From Rhodospirillales bacterium (GTDB taxonomy: Bacteria; Pseudomonadota; Alphaproteobacteria; MPNO01; UBA2964): a stretch of DNA of 6,052 nucleotides. Location: the NCBI GenBank assembly GCA_002727395.1, contig PBWY01000008.1:1-6052 (forward strand), in the 5' to 3' direction. The stretch's first letter is position 1, and each line of letters starts with the position of its first letter. The notes under the pieces are model-generated. The model saw only the letters and a program-made list of their open reading frames with translations. It had not been told where the DNA came from and made no database searches. Position numbers and translations under genes: made by a program. Shown one piece after another: positions 1 through 5,013 of the stretch.

Positions 1-30
1 TCAGAGGTTCGAATCCTCTCGGGTGCGCCA
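1..30 (+). tRNA. 3' end of a tRNA, probably tRNA-Arg (5' part outside window)
   Basis: The first 30 bases are the T arm and acceptor end of a tRNA. The T stem AGAGG (3-7) pairs with CCTCT (15-19) around the loop TTCGAAT (8-14). The 3' acceptor strand CGGGTGC (20-26), a G discriminator (27) and an encoded CCA (28-30) follow. The acceptor strand implies a 5' start of GCACCCG. Together with G73 this resembles proteobacterial tRNA-Arg species. The anticodon is outside the window, so the amino acid is an inference, while the tRNA call itself is firm. Confidence 0.85.
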
Positions 31-76
31 CTTTTCTTTCAACAAGTTCAGATAGTTACCAGTTCGTGATTTCAGT

Positions 77-119
77 CTGACCTCACAGAAGAGTGGCGGT
101 CAGTTTCCTCATACGGAAA
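77..119. other. Two adjacent hairpins downstream of the tRNA
   Basis: CTGACC (77-82) pairs with GGTCAG (98-103). Inside it CAC (84-86) can pair with GTG (93-95) around a six-base loop. TTTCC (104-108) then pairs with GGAAA (115-119) with no gap between the two structures. No T-tract follows, so this is not a typical terminator. It could be a processing or stability element of the tRNA transcript or part of a small RNA, but short stems of this size also arise by chance. Confidence 0.3.
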
Positions 120-260
120 TTCTGACAGAGAATATTCGGAATGTGTAGAGAGAATGGGGTGTAGATGATCCAGACCCCGTTACCCCGAAGAATTAGACCC
201 ACTCGACAAAACACCTCATTACCTTTTTTTTGAGTATTAAAAAGGTTCTTACGCAAACAA

Positions 261-299
261 GAAAAGACCCTGCAACTTAGGGGCAAACAGGGTCTTTTC
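261..299 (+). terminator. Rho-independent terminator-like hairpin
   Basis: GAAAAGACCCTG (261-272) is the perfect reverse complement of CAGGGTCTTTTC (288-299): a 12-bp stem with a 15-base loop. The GC core GACCCTG/CAGGGTC is flanked by an A run upstream and TTTT downstream, the usual layout of an intrinsic terminator and one that could work in both directions. The T run is short and followed by CC. It most likely ends the transcript of the tRNA locus about 230 bases upstream. It could instead be a stem within a small RNA. Confidence 0.55.
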
Positions 300-320
300 C
301 GTCTATCAATCTGCCAAAGA

Positions 321-401
321 GGTCACGCTTAGAGCAGACCGAGATCACGATATGTTTATCGCCTTGCATAAGGGCTTTGTTCACCTAGTTCCCAAAGGTG
401 A
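321..401 (+). other. Run of four short hairpins, possible structured RNA
   Basis: Four stem-loops follow each other closely. GGTC (321-324)/GACC (337-340) has an inner GCT/AGC. CGATA (348-352)/TATCG (357-361) has a four-base loop. GCCTT (361-365)/AGGGC (371-375) includes one G-U pair and shares base 361 with the previous stem, so those two compete at one position. TCACCT (381-386)/AGGTGA (396-401) has a nine-base loop. They lie just after the terminator-like hairpin and before the GC-rich stem-loop. This may be a small RNA, but I recognise no family and no promoter was identified. Confidence 0.25.
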
Positions 402-462
402 GAGGGTTAATTTTAAGCATGCAGCATGAGGCTTTGTTTTTCGAAATAAGCTTGTGTGCACT

Positions 463-503
463 ACCACGGGCCGCGTTTACCCTCCGCGGCCCGCGGTTTA
501 CCC
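463..503. repeat. GC-rich stem-loop with GTTTACCC direct repeats
   Basis: CGGGCCGCG (467-475) pairs perfectly with CGCGGCCCG (485-493) around a nine-base loop. After one A-C mismatch, ACC (463-465) pairs with GGT (495-497). Overlapping it, GTTTACCC occurs twice (475-482 and 496-503), 21 bases apart, and the palindrome CCGCGG occurs twice (484-489 and 491-496). This is by far the most GC-rich spot in an AT-rich neighbourhood. No T-tract follows, so ordinary termination is unlikely. It may be a paired operator or a stable RNA element. The structure is seen directly; the role is unknown. Confidence 0.55.
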
Positions 504-596
504 CATATCATGCAAACCTTTAGGAACTTAGACGTCGCCCCTATTTGTGAGGTAAGCGAAAATATTTAAATTTTATAATATAATTTCGATTTCCTA

Positions 597-625
597 TTGC
601 GACTAATTATCAGTTGCACTATATA
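597..625 (+). promoter_or_regulatory. Sigma70-type promoter of the Fur-box gene
   Basis: TTGCGA (597-602) as -35 and TATATA (620-625) as -10 are separated by 17 bases, the optimal spacing. Transcription would start near 632, inside the Fur box that begins at 626. Fur binding would therefore cover the start site and block RNA polymerase. The -35 matches TTGACA at four of six positions and the -10 matches TATAAT at five of six. Confidence 0.55.
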
Positions 626-647
626 AATGAGATTGATTCTCATTCTC
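626..647. promoter_or_regulatory. Fur box (iron-responsive operator)
   Basis: On the - strand, bases 647-629 read GAGAATGAGAATCAATCTC. This matches the classical 19-bp Fur consensus GATAATGATAATCATTATC at 15 of 19 positions, with the same hexamer layout (two forward, one base, one reversed). An overlapping perfect inverted repeat, AATGAGA (626-632) and TCTCATT (638-644), surrounds a five-base spacer. The site directly follows the -10 element and lies 15 bases before the chosen start codon of the next gene, the standard place for Fur repression. A related Fur-family regulator could also bind it. Confidence 0.7.
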
Positions 648-662
648 AACAGGGAATATAAC

Positions 663-1229
663 ATGGAACAAAAAATTATAAAGTTTGAAAACAGAGATAG
701 AACTGCGGCTCAACGATCCTACAAAAAGACGTATCACCTCCAATTGGAAGGATTAAATTCTGCTGAGAATTTTTTAGTTTGGATGACTCAATATTGGGTT
801 CGTTCAACGATACAGCGGATTGATCCACTACCATTAATTCGGAAAAGTATAGAGGAAATTTTGGATAAAGAGAATCAGGAGGAATATGTCCAATATATTA
901 ATTATATATTTTACCTTTTTTTCAATATCTCGAGTTACCCTCTTACCCTGGGATGTCAACATTGTAAAAAACTAGGCTCTTTTGAGCTTAATTTTATGGC
1001 TTTGGTAAGTTTCCAGCAAAATGATGATGATCACCTAACCAAAAATTTATTGGGTCATATATTGGGTATTAATTATTCGGAGGATACAAAAAATTACATT
1101 GATTTGATTTCCGAAATTTATCTTAAAAGTAACCTAAAACTTCAACTTCGGCCAGAATACCAGGACCTATTTCAATTAAAGTCCCCCTCTATGGACCATT
1201 CCCTGAAATATTTAGGAAGTATTAATTAG
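663..1229 (+). CDS. Unknown 188-residue protein with a CxxC motif, behind a Fur box
   Basis: I do not recognise the family. The start at 663 is preferred over an in-frame ATG at 627 because AGGGA lies about nine bases upstream, and because 627 falls inside the Fur box, before the predicted transcription start. The 188-residue product has no signal peptide. A basic, polar N-terminus is followed by an aromatic-rich segment around residues 36-50, a hydrophobic aromatic stretch at 79-95 (YIFYLFFNI), then CQHC at 98-101, and a mostly polar C-terminal half. The CxxC could bind a metal or be redox active, but only one pair of cysteines is present. ahpC follows after 34 bases on the same strand, so the two may be cotranscribed and repressed by iron. 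A role in iron or redox stress is inferred only from the operator and this neighbour. Confidence 0.8.
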   Translation: MEQKIIKFENRDRTAAQRSYKKTYHLQLEGLNSAENFLVWMTQYWVRSTIQRIDPLPLIRKSIEEILDKENQEEYVQYINYIFYLFFNISSYPLTLGCQHCKKLGSFELNFMALVSFQQNDDDHLTKNLLGHILGINYSEDTKNYIDLISEIYLKSNLKLQLRPEYQDLFQLKSPSMDHSLKYLGSIN

Positions 1230-1263
1230 TTAGATAATTTTCAAAAAAGAAAGTGTACAAATA

Positions 1264-1821
1264 ATGATAAATCAATCCATTCCCTCTTTTGTTGCTACGG
1301 CCTATCACCAAAACAAATTCGAAGAAATTTCTGACGAGACCATAAAGGGAAGTTGGGCCATTTTTCTATTTTACCCGAGGGATTTCACCTTTATTTGCCC
1401 CACGGAACTTCAAGACATGAGCAAATACTACGACGAATTTAAGAAATTGGGCGTCGAAATCTGCGCGGTTTCTACTGATAGCCATCACGTGCACAAAGCT
1501 TGGCACGACAATAGTGAAGCCGTCGGCAAAACAAAGTTTCCTATGATAGGCGATCCAACCGGAGCGATAACCCGTGGTTTTCAAGTCATGATTGAGGAGT
1601 CTGGAGAGGCCCATAGAGCAACTTTTCTTGTCGACCCCGAAGGGCTTATAAAAGTTGTCGAAATACATGCAGATAATATTGGTCGAAGTGCTAAAGATTT
1701 TTTAAGGAAAGTAAAGGCAGCTCAATATGTTGCAAATAGCGATGGGGAGGTGTGTCCCGCCGCTTGGGAGCCGGGAAACAAAACATTGAAACCTGGAATA
1801 GATTTAGTTGGCAAAATATAG
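1264..1821 (+). CDS. ahpC: Peroxiredoxin AhpC (alkyl hydroperoxide reductase subunit C)
   Basis: This is a typical 2-Cys peroxiredoxin of the AhpC type. It reduces hydrogen peroxide, organic peroxides and peroxynitrite in the cytoplasm. At 185 residues it is close to the E. coli protein. The peroxidatic cysteine is C45 in FTFICPTE, with P38 and T42 before it and R118 in HRAT after it. The resolving cysteine is C164 in EVCPAAWEPG, and the C-terminus DLVGKI is the family ending. The usual reductase partner AhpF is not in the window, so the electron donor (AhpF elsewhere, AhpD, or thioredoxin) is open. The ribosome binding site is weak (AAGAAAG, about 12 bases upstream). The gene probably shares the Fur-controlled promoter with the preceding gene; no separate promoter stands out in the 34-base gap. 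Confidence 0.95.
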   Translation: MINQSIPSFVATAYHQNKFEEISDETIKGSWAIFLFYPRDFTFICPTELQDMSKYYDEFKKLGVEICAVSTDSHHVHKAWHDNSEAVGKTKFPMIGDPTGAITRGFQVMIEESGEAHRATFLVDPEGLIKVVEIHADNIGRSAKDFLRKVKAAQYVANSDGEVCPAAWEPGNKTLKPGIDLVGKI

Positions 1822-1881
1822 CGTTTCAGACACTTTTTTAATTTTTGAGAAAATGTCGGCAAGTACCCAAACCTTCCTGAT

Positions 1882-1965
1882 ATGAAGCGCGCTAAGATAG
1901 TAATATTTTTGCTTATTTATTTACTTTGTTTCTTAATAATTTGGTATTTTTTATACTTCAATTGA
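1882..1965 (+). CDS. Possible small single-span membrane peptide (27 residues)
   Basis: The frame encodes a short basic N-terminus (MKRAK), then about 20 consecutive hydrophobic or aromatic residues and a short YFN end. This is the shape of a single-pass membrane peptide with its N-terminus in the cytoplasm. It lies between ahpC (60 bases before) and the 94-residue gene (12 bases after). No Shine-Dalgarno sequence is visible. T-rich DNA easily produces hydrophobic reading frames, so this may be chance. No function can be assigned. Confidence 0.25.
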   Translation: MKRAKIVIFLLIYLLCFLIIWYFLYFN

Positions 1966-1977
1966 TCCCATAAAACC

Positions 1978-2262
1978 ATGTCCAAATCATCAAGCTATCA
2001 ACACTTAAGAGAATACCAAAAACAAGGCCCCAAAGTGCAAAATAATGCTGGTGGAGAAAAACAATTTTGGAAAGTCATAGCTATTAAGAAAGACCCTAGA
2101 AATTTCTGGATTCCAACAGAAGATTGCCCTTATTTAGATAATCGTTATCCTCTCGAAAGGGTTCGCTATGCGGTCGAACAAGGAAATTTAATTGTAGCTC
2201 AAAAAAAACTTGGCCCATTTCATTATGAATTATGGGCGACAGAACCTAAAATAAAGGTTTAA
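1978..2262 (+). CDS. Unknown 94-residue protein
   Basis: I do not recognise this protein. It is a soluble, basic 94-residue product with no signal peptide or membrane segment. A polar N-terminus (residues 1-28) is followed by a more ordered-looking part with FWKVIAIKKDPRNFWIP (30-46), DCPYLDNRYPLERVRYAVEQGNL (49-71) and a final FHYELWATEP. The alternating hydrophobic strands and the aromatic content suggest a small folded domain. There is no Shine-Dalgarno sequence before the ATG. The possible 27-residue peptide ends 12 bases upstream, and the next gene begins about 150 bases downstream on the same strand. Composition and length support a real gene. Confidence 0.65.
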   Translation: MSKSSSYQHLREYQKQGPKVQNNAGGEKQFWKVIAIKKDPRNFWIPTEDCPYLDNRYPLERVRYAVEQGNLIVAQKKLGPFHYELWATEPKIKV

Positions 2263-2275
2263 ACAGATTACAATT

Positions 2276-2310
2276 TTTAGTCCTCCTAAACTCTAAGTTT
2301 TTTATTTTTT
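2276..2310 (+). terminator. Weak terminator-like sequence after the 94-residue gene
   Basis: TTTAG (2276-2280) pairs with CTAAA (2286-2290) around a five-base loop. A T-rich run interrupted by one A follows at 2298-2310. The stem is short and AT-rich and the T run starts seven bases after it, so termination efficiency would be poor. It sits at the expected place, just behind the stop codon at 2262. Confidence 0.25.
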
Positions 2311-2409
2311 GATCCGATAACAATCCTTTACCGTATTATGGTTTTGCTGCCAAATGTGGCATAACATTTTATGATATTGAAACTTCTAGAATATTTTTCA
2401 GTAAAGTTC

Positions 2410-3045
2410 ATGAAAACTAAACAAACAAAAACTCGATGGTGGTGGATAAGACATGCACCTGTTATTAACCCTGACAAAAAACTATATGGTCAGCTCGATC
2501 TAGACGTTGACCTTAGTGACCATCAAAAATTTGAATTAGTCGCCAACTCCCTGCCAAAAAATGCGACGTGGATAAGTTCACCTTTAGCACGAGCAAAAGA
2601 AACCGCCAGTCTTCTGGCCAACCTAACAAGCCAAGATAGTAAAATTAAGGAATATGATCAATTAAAAGAGCAAGCCTTTGGAGATTGGGAAGGAAAAAGA
2701 TGGGATGAAATTGACGAGAACATAAGCAAAACTTTTTGGGAAAACCCCGTAAAAAATTGCATCCCAAATGGTGAAAGCTTTAACGATTTGGTGAGACGTG
2801 TCTCAAAAACTATTGAGGAGCTAAACAATCAATATACTGGAAAGGACATCATTGCCGTCGCACACATGGGAACAATCAGAGCGGCGCTTACGCAGGCAAT
2901 CGGAGGGGACGGCCATGCTGGCCTGTTATTCCAACTAAAACCTATTTCCTTAACTCGTATTGATGCAATTCATGATAATAATCATATTTGGTGGAAAATT
3001 TCTGGTGTTAACCTTTATGGGAACAGAGATGAATTGGCGAGTTAA
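2410..3045 (+). CDS. Histidine phosphatase family protein (phosphoglycerate mutase-like)
   Basis: This cytoplasmic phosphatase works through a phosphohistidine intermediate. The nucleophile is H15 in WIRHAPV, with R14 beside it. R61 in SSPLARAKET, acidic E87 in KEQAFGDWEG, and the second histidine H152 in VAHMGTIRAAL complete the usual active site. PNGESF (119-124) is also a family hallmark. The 211-residue length is normal. RHAP replaces the common RHGE, as in the alpha-ribazole phosphatase (CobC)-like branch, but no cobalamin gene lies nearby, so the substrate is unknown. An in-frame ATG at 2371 would add 13 residues. I chose 2410 because homologues usually begin close to the RWWW-RHAP motif. 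Neither start has a clear ribosome binding site. Confidence 0.88.
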   Translation: MKTKQTKTRWWWIRHAPVINPDKKLYGQLDLDVDLSDHQKFELVANSLPKNATWISSPLARAKETASLLANLTSQDSKIKEYDQLKEQAFGDWEGKRWDEIDENISKTFWENPVKNCIPNGESFNDLVRRVSKTIEELNNQYTGKDIIAVAHMGTIRAALTQAIGGDGHAGLLFQLKPISLTRIDAIHDNNHIWWKISGVNLYGNRDELAS

Positions 3046-3055
3046 CCCAAATATT

Positions 3056-3099
3056 AAAGCGATAAATCGATTATTAAAAATGGCATTGAAAGCGATAAA
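3056..3099. repeat. Pair of 11-base direct repeats before the DUF2177 gene
   Basis: AAAGCGATAAA occurs at 3056-3066 and again at 3089-3099. The copies are 33 bases apart, close to three helical turns, in the 77-base gap between the phosphatase and the DUF2177 gene. Such spacing would suit a regulator bound on one DNA face, but the sequence is simple and AT-rich and chance is possible. Confidence 0.35.
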
Positions 3100-3122
3100 G
3101 AAAAATTGATGGAACAAAATAC

Positions 3123-3521
3123 ATGATATTTGCAAAAGCCTATGTTGTAACCCTTATTGTGTTTCTATGCCTTGATTTTATATGGCTGGGATTTATCGCA
3201 AAGGATTTTTATGGTTCACAGTTAGACAATTTTATGCGTGTAAATATCAATTATGCCGCTGCTATAATTTTTTATATTATTTATGTAGGTGGTATAATAT
3301 TCTTCGCTGTTGAACCCGCCCTAGCAGAATCAAGCTGGATCAAAGCTGCCGTCAATGGAGCAATCCTCGGATTGATTGCTTACGGTACCTATGATTTAAC
3401 AAATTTTGCTACATTAAAAAACTGGCCGCTAAATATTAGTTTAGTAGATATGTTCTGGGGATCCTGTTTAACATGTCTCTCCAGTGTCATCGGGTTTTTC
3501 ATTACAAAATCTCTGCCCTAG
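3123..3521 (+). CDS. DUF2177 family small membrane protein
   Basis: The protein has 132 residues and about four membrane segments, near residues 4-24, 43-63, 73-92 and 105-127. It shows the features I associate with DUF2177: DFIWLGF with FY a few residues later near the N-terminus, and YGTYDLTNFATLKNWP at 87-102 in the third segment and following loop. The biochemical function of the family is unknown, and the protein should sit in the inner membrane. The start has a modest ribosome binding site, GGA about nine bases before the ATG. The gene follows the phosphatase after 77 bases and faces the photolyase gene, whose stop lies 33 bases beyond its own. Confidence 0.85.
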   Translation: MIFAKAYVVTLIVFLCLDFIWLGFIAKDFYGSQLDNFMRVNINYAAAIIFYIIYVGGIIFFAVEPALAESSWIKAAVNGAILGLIAYGTYDLTNFATLKNWPLNISLVDMFWGSCLTCLSSVIGFFITKSLP

Positions 3522-3530
3522 AGCCTTACA

Positions 3531-3563
3531 AAGCGCTAGGACGAAAAATTTTGCCTACCGCTT
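3531..3563. terminator. Possible bidirectional terminator between converging genes
   Basis: AAGCG (3531-3535) pairs with CGCTT (3559-3563). After one C-C mismatch, TAGG (3537-3540) pairs with CCTA (3554-3557). The 13-base loop is AT-rich and can form a few more pairs. The hairpin lies between the two convergent stops and its right arm includes the photolyase stop codon. T-rich tails are short on both sides (TTATTGATT on +, TTTGT on -), so its strength is uncertain. Confidence 0.4.
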
Positions 3564-4967
3564 TATTGATTGATAAGCGTTTAGCGCCCTCCGTCTCGCT
3601 ACACGGTGATCAACTATTGGTTCGGGATAATTCCCAATAGGTGTCGGATTTTCCCATGGCTTATGTATAATTTTATTGGGTAACCTACAAATTTCTGGCA
3701 CCCATTCTCTGACGTAATTGCCCTCAGGATCAAATTTCTCTCCCTGAATTATTGGATTGAAAATACGAAAATACGGTGCGGCATCAGCGCCACAACCCGC
3801 TACCCATTGCCAACTAGCTGAGTTATTGGCGAGGTCTGCATCTACCAAAGTATCCCAAAACCAGCTTGCACCTCTCTCCCATGATATAAGCAAATGTTTA
3901 GTTAGAAACGAAGCAACAATCATTCTTACCCGATTATGCATCCATCCTGTTTTCCATAACTGACGCATTCCCGCATCAACAATAGGATAACCAGTCATAC
4001 CAACCTTCCAAGCATGGAAACATTCTTCATCATCTCTCCAAGGGAAACTGTCAAAGAAATTTTTAAAATTGGATTCTACTATTTTTGGCCAGTGATATAA
4101 AAGATGATAAGAGAACTCTCGCCAAAAAAGCTCGCGCAGGTAAGCCTTGCCACCCAAGAAGGAATTGTCATCTAATTTATTTGCTGAGCAGACAATATTA
4201 TAGACCTCACGTGGACTTAATTCGCCAAAATGAAGATAAGGTGATAACGTGGAAGTTCCGTTTCTATCTGGACGGTCACGATATTTATCGTAGTCGTAAA
4301 CCTTACTAGAAATAAAATCTTTTAAACGTGATTGTGCTCCTATCGACCCCGGAGACCAATATCGGCTAAACTCTGCAGCCCAGTTAGGTTGCGAGGGCCT
4401 CAGCCTCCAACTTTCTAGTTTATCACTTTTAGGCCATTCATCAGGTGAAACAAGGATTTTGGGCGCTGGAATAGGCTCTTTAATAATTCCCATGTTTAGA
4501 CAAGCGTTATAAAACGGTGTAAATACCTTGAAGGCATTTCCAGATTTTGATTTAACCATTTCTGGTTCAAATAAAAGAGAGCCAGAAAAACGGCGACAAT
4601 CTATATTTTTTTTGTTTAAAAAACCCGCAAGGTTTTTTTCTTGTTCGACGGAATCTGGTTCATAACAGCGTGAAAAATATATCGCTTTTGCACCGCTAAA
4701 CTTAATTATATGGTGCAGTATCTCCAAAGGTTCGCCGCGACGCAAAATGAGTCGGCTATTAATTGCTTCAAGGGATTTTTTTAATGCAACTAAGCTACCC
4801 TCGAGCCACCAAAGGCTTGCACCCCCCATTTTTGCCTCTTGGTTTAAAATATATACGGGAATTACCGGTGCATTTGTTTTGAAAGCAGCATGAAGTGCAG
4901 GATGATCATTAATACGAAGATCGCTCCTAAACCAAACAACAATAGGACCACTAGAATCAAAAGGCAT
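3555..4967 (-). CDS. phrB: Deoxyribodipyrimidine photolyase (CPD repair)
   Basis: This 470-residue FAD enzyme splits cyclobutane pyrimidine dimers using blue or near-UV light. The N-terminal photolyase domain covers roughly residues 8-135 (VVWFRSDLRINDHPAL). The FAD domain covers about 200-465, with RDRPDRNGTSTLSPYLHFGELSPR (230-253), WREFSYHL (282-289), GYPIVDAGMRQL (326-337), GWMHNRVRMI (341-350) and WQWVAGCGADAAPYFRIFNP (386-405). The electron-transfer tryptophan triad is intact: W310, W363 and W386, matching E. coli W306, W359 and W382. W388 and W282 fit lesion-contacting tryptophans. By eye alignment the MTHF-binding Asn-Glu pair of E. coli (108-109) is not kept (YEPDSVE here), so the antenna may differ. 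Class I and the related class III cannot be separated here. folE lies 46 bases upstream. No Shine-Dalgarno sequence precedes the ATG. Confidence 0.95.
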   Translation of the reverse strand: MPFDSSGPIVVWFRSDLRINDHPALHAAFKTNAPVIPVYILNQEAKMGGASLWWLEGSLVALKKSLEAINSRLILRRGEPLEILHHIIKFSGAKAIYFSRCYEPDSVEQEKNLAGFLNKKNIDCRRFSGSLLFEPEMVKSKSGNAFKVFTPFYNACLNMGIIKEPIPAPKILVSPDEWPKSDKLESWRLRPSQPNWAAEFSRYWSPGSIGAQSRLKDFISSKVYDYDKYRDRPDRNGTSTLSPYLHFGELSPREVYNIVCSANKLDDNSFLGGKAYLRELFWREFSYHLLYHWPKIVESNFKNFFDSFPWRDDEECFHAWKVGMTGYPIVDAGMRQLWKTGWMHNRVRMIVASFLTKHLLISWERGASWFWDTLVDADLANNSASWQWVAGCGADAAPYFRIFNPIIQGEKFDPEGNYVREWVPEICRLPNKIIHKPWENPTPIGNYPEPIVDHRVARRRALNAYQSIKR

Positions 4968-4977
4968 TTAGATTTAT

Positions 4978-4983
4978 ATTATA
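4978..4983 (-). promoter_or_regulatory. Possible -10 element just before the photolyase gene
   Basis: On the - strand a perfect TATAAT ends 10 bases before the ATG at 4967. Transcription would then start about four bases before the codon, giving a nearly leaderless mRNA and fitting the missing Shine-Dalgarno sequence. The -35 position at 17-base spacing reads TCTAAA, a poor match. The region is so AT-rich that chance is a serious alternative. Confidence 0.25.
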
Positions 4984-5013
4984 ATTATCAATACAAAATG
5001 TTTAGAGTCTTAC

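Larger units (their letters stand above)
31..596. other. Long intergenic region without a convincing protein gene
   Basis: No open frame here has a family resemblance, a ribosome binding site and plausible composition together. The stretch instead holds several inverted repeats, listed separately: tandem hairpins at 77-119, a terminator-like hairpin at 261-299, short hairpins between 321 and 401, and a GC-rich stem-loop at 463-497. Two weaker ones are GGGGT 156-160 with ACCCC 174-178, and ACCTTTTT 221-228 with AAAAAGGT 239-246. From about 560 to 590 the sequence turns extremely AT-rich, with overlapping TATAAT hexamers at 574-579 and 579-584 that lack a matching -35. I could not match the region to a known RNA family by eye. 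Confidence 0.6.

Noticed and set aside
1..30. tRNA end as attachment site of an integrated element
   Set aside because: I found no second copy of the tRNA 3' end in the window and no integrase or phage gene beside it.
83..286. Open frame of 67 residues on the - strand
   Set aside because: It has no family resemblance and no ribosome binding site, its composition is patchy and cysteine-rich, and it starts inside the loop of the terminator-like hairpin at 261-299. Probably chance.
627..662. Upstream in-frame ATG that would lengthen the CxxC protein by 12 residues
   Set aside because: It lies inside the Fur box and before the predicted transcription start, and it has no ribosome binding site. 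The ATG at 663 has AGGGA at good spacing.
1366..1668. Open frame on the - strand inside ahpC
   Set aside because: It is fully antisense to a gene with all AhpC motifs and has no protein-like features of its own.
1829..1857. Terminator after ahpC (GACA-TTTT with AAAATGTC)
   Set aside because: The stem has a bulged C and is almost entirely A-T, and no T-tract follows the right arm.
2371..2409. Upstream in-frame ATG of the histidine phosphatase
   Set aside because: It adds 13 residues not expected ahead of the catalytic RHAP motif and has no ribosome binding site. It cannot be fully excluded.
2950..3135. Open frame on the - strand overlapping the phosphatase end and DUF2177 start
   Set aside because: Antisense to two supported genes. 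Its hydrophobic look comes from AT-rich sequence.
3757..4309. Two + strand open frames inside the photolyase gene
   Set aside because: Both are antisense shadows of conserved photolyase codons.
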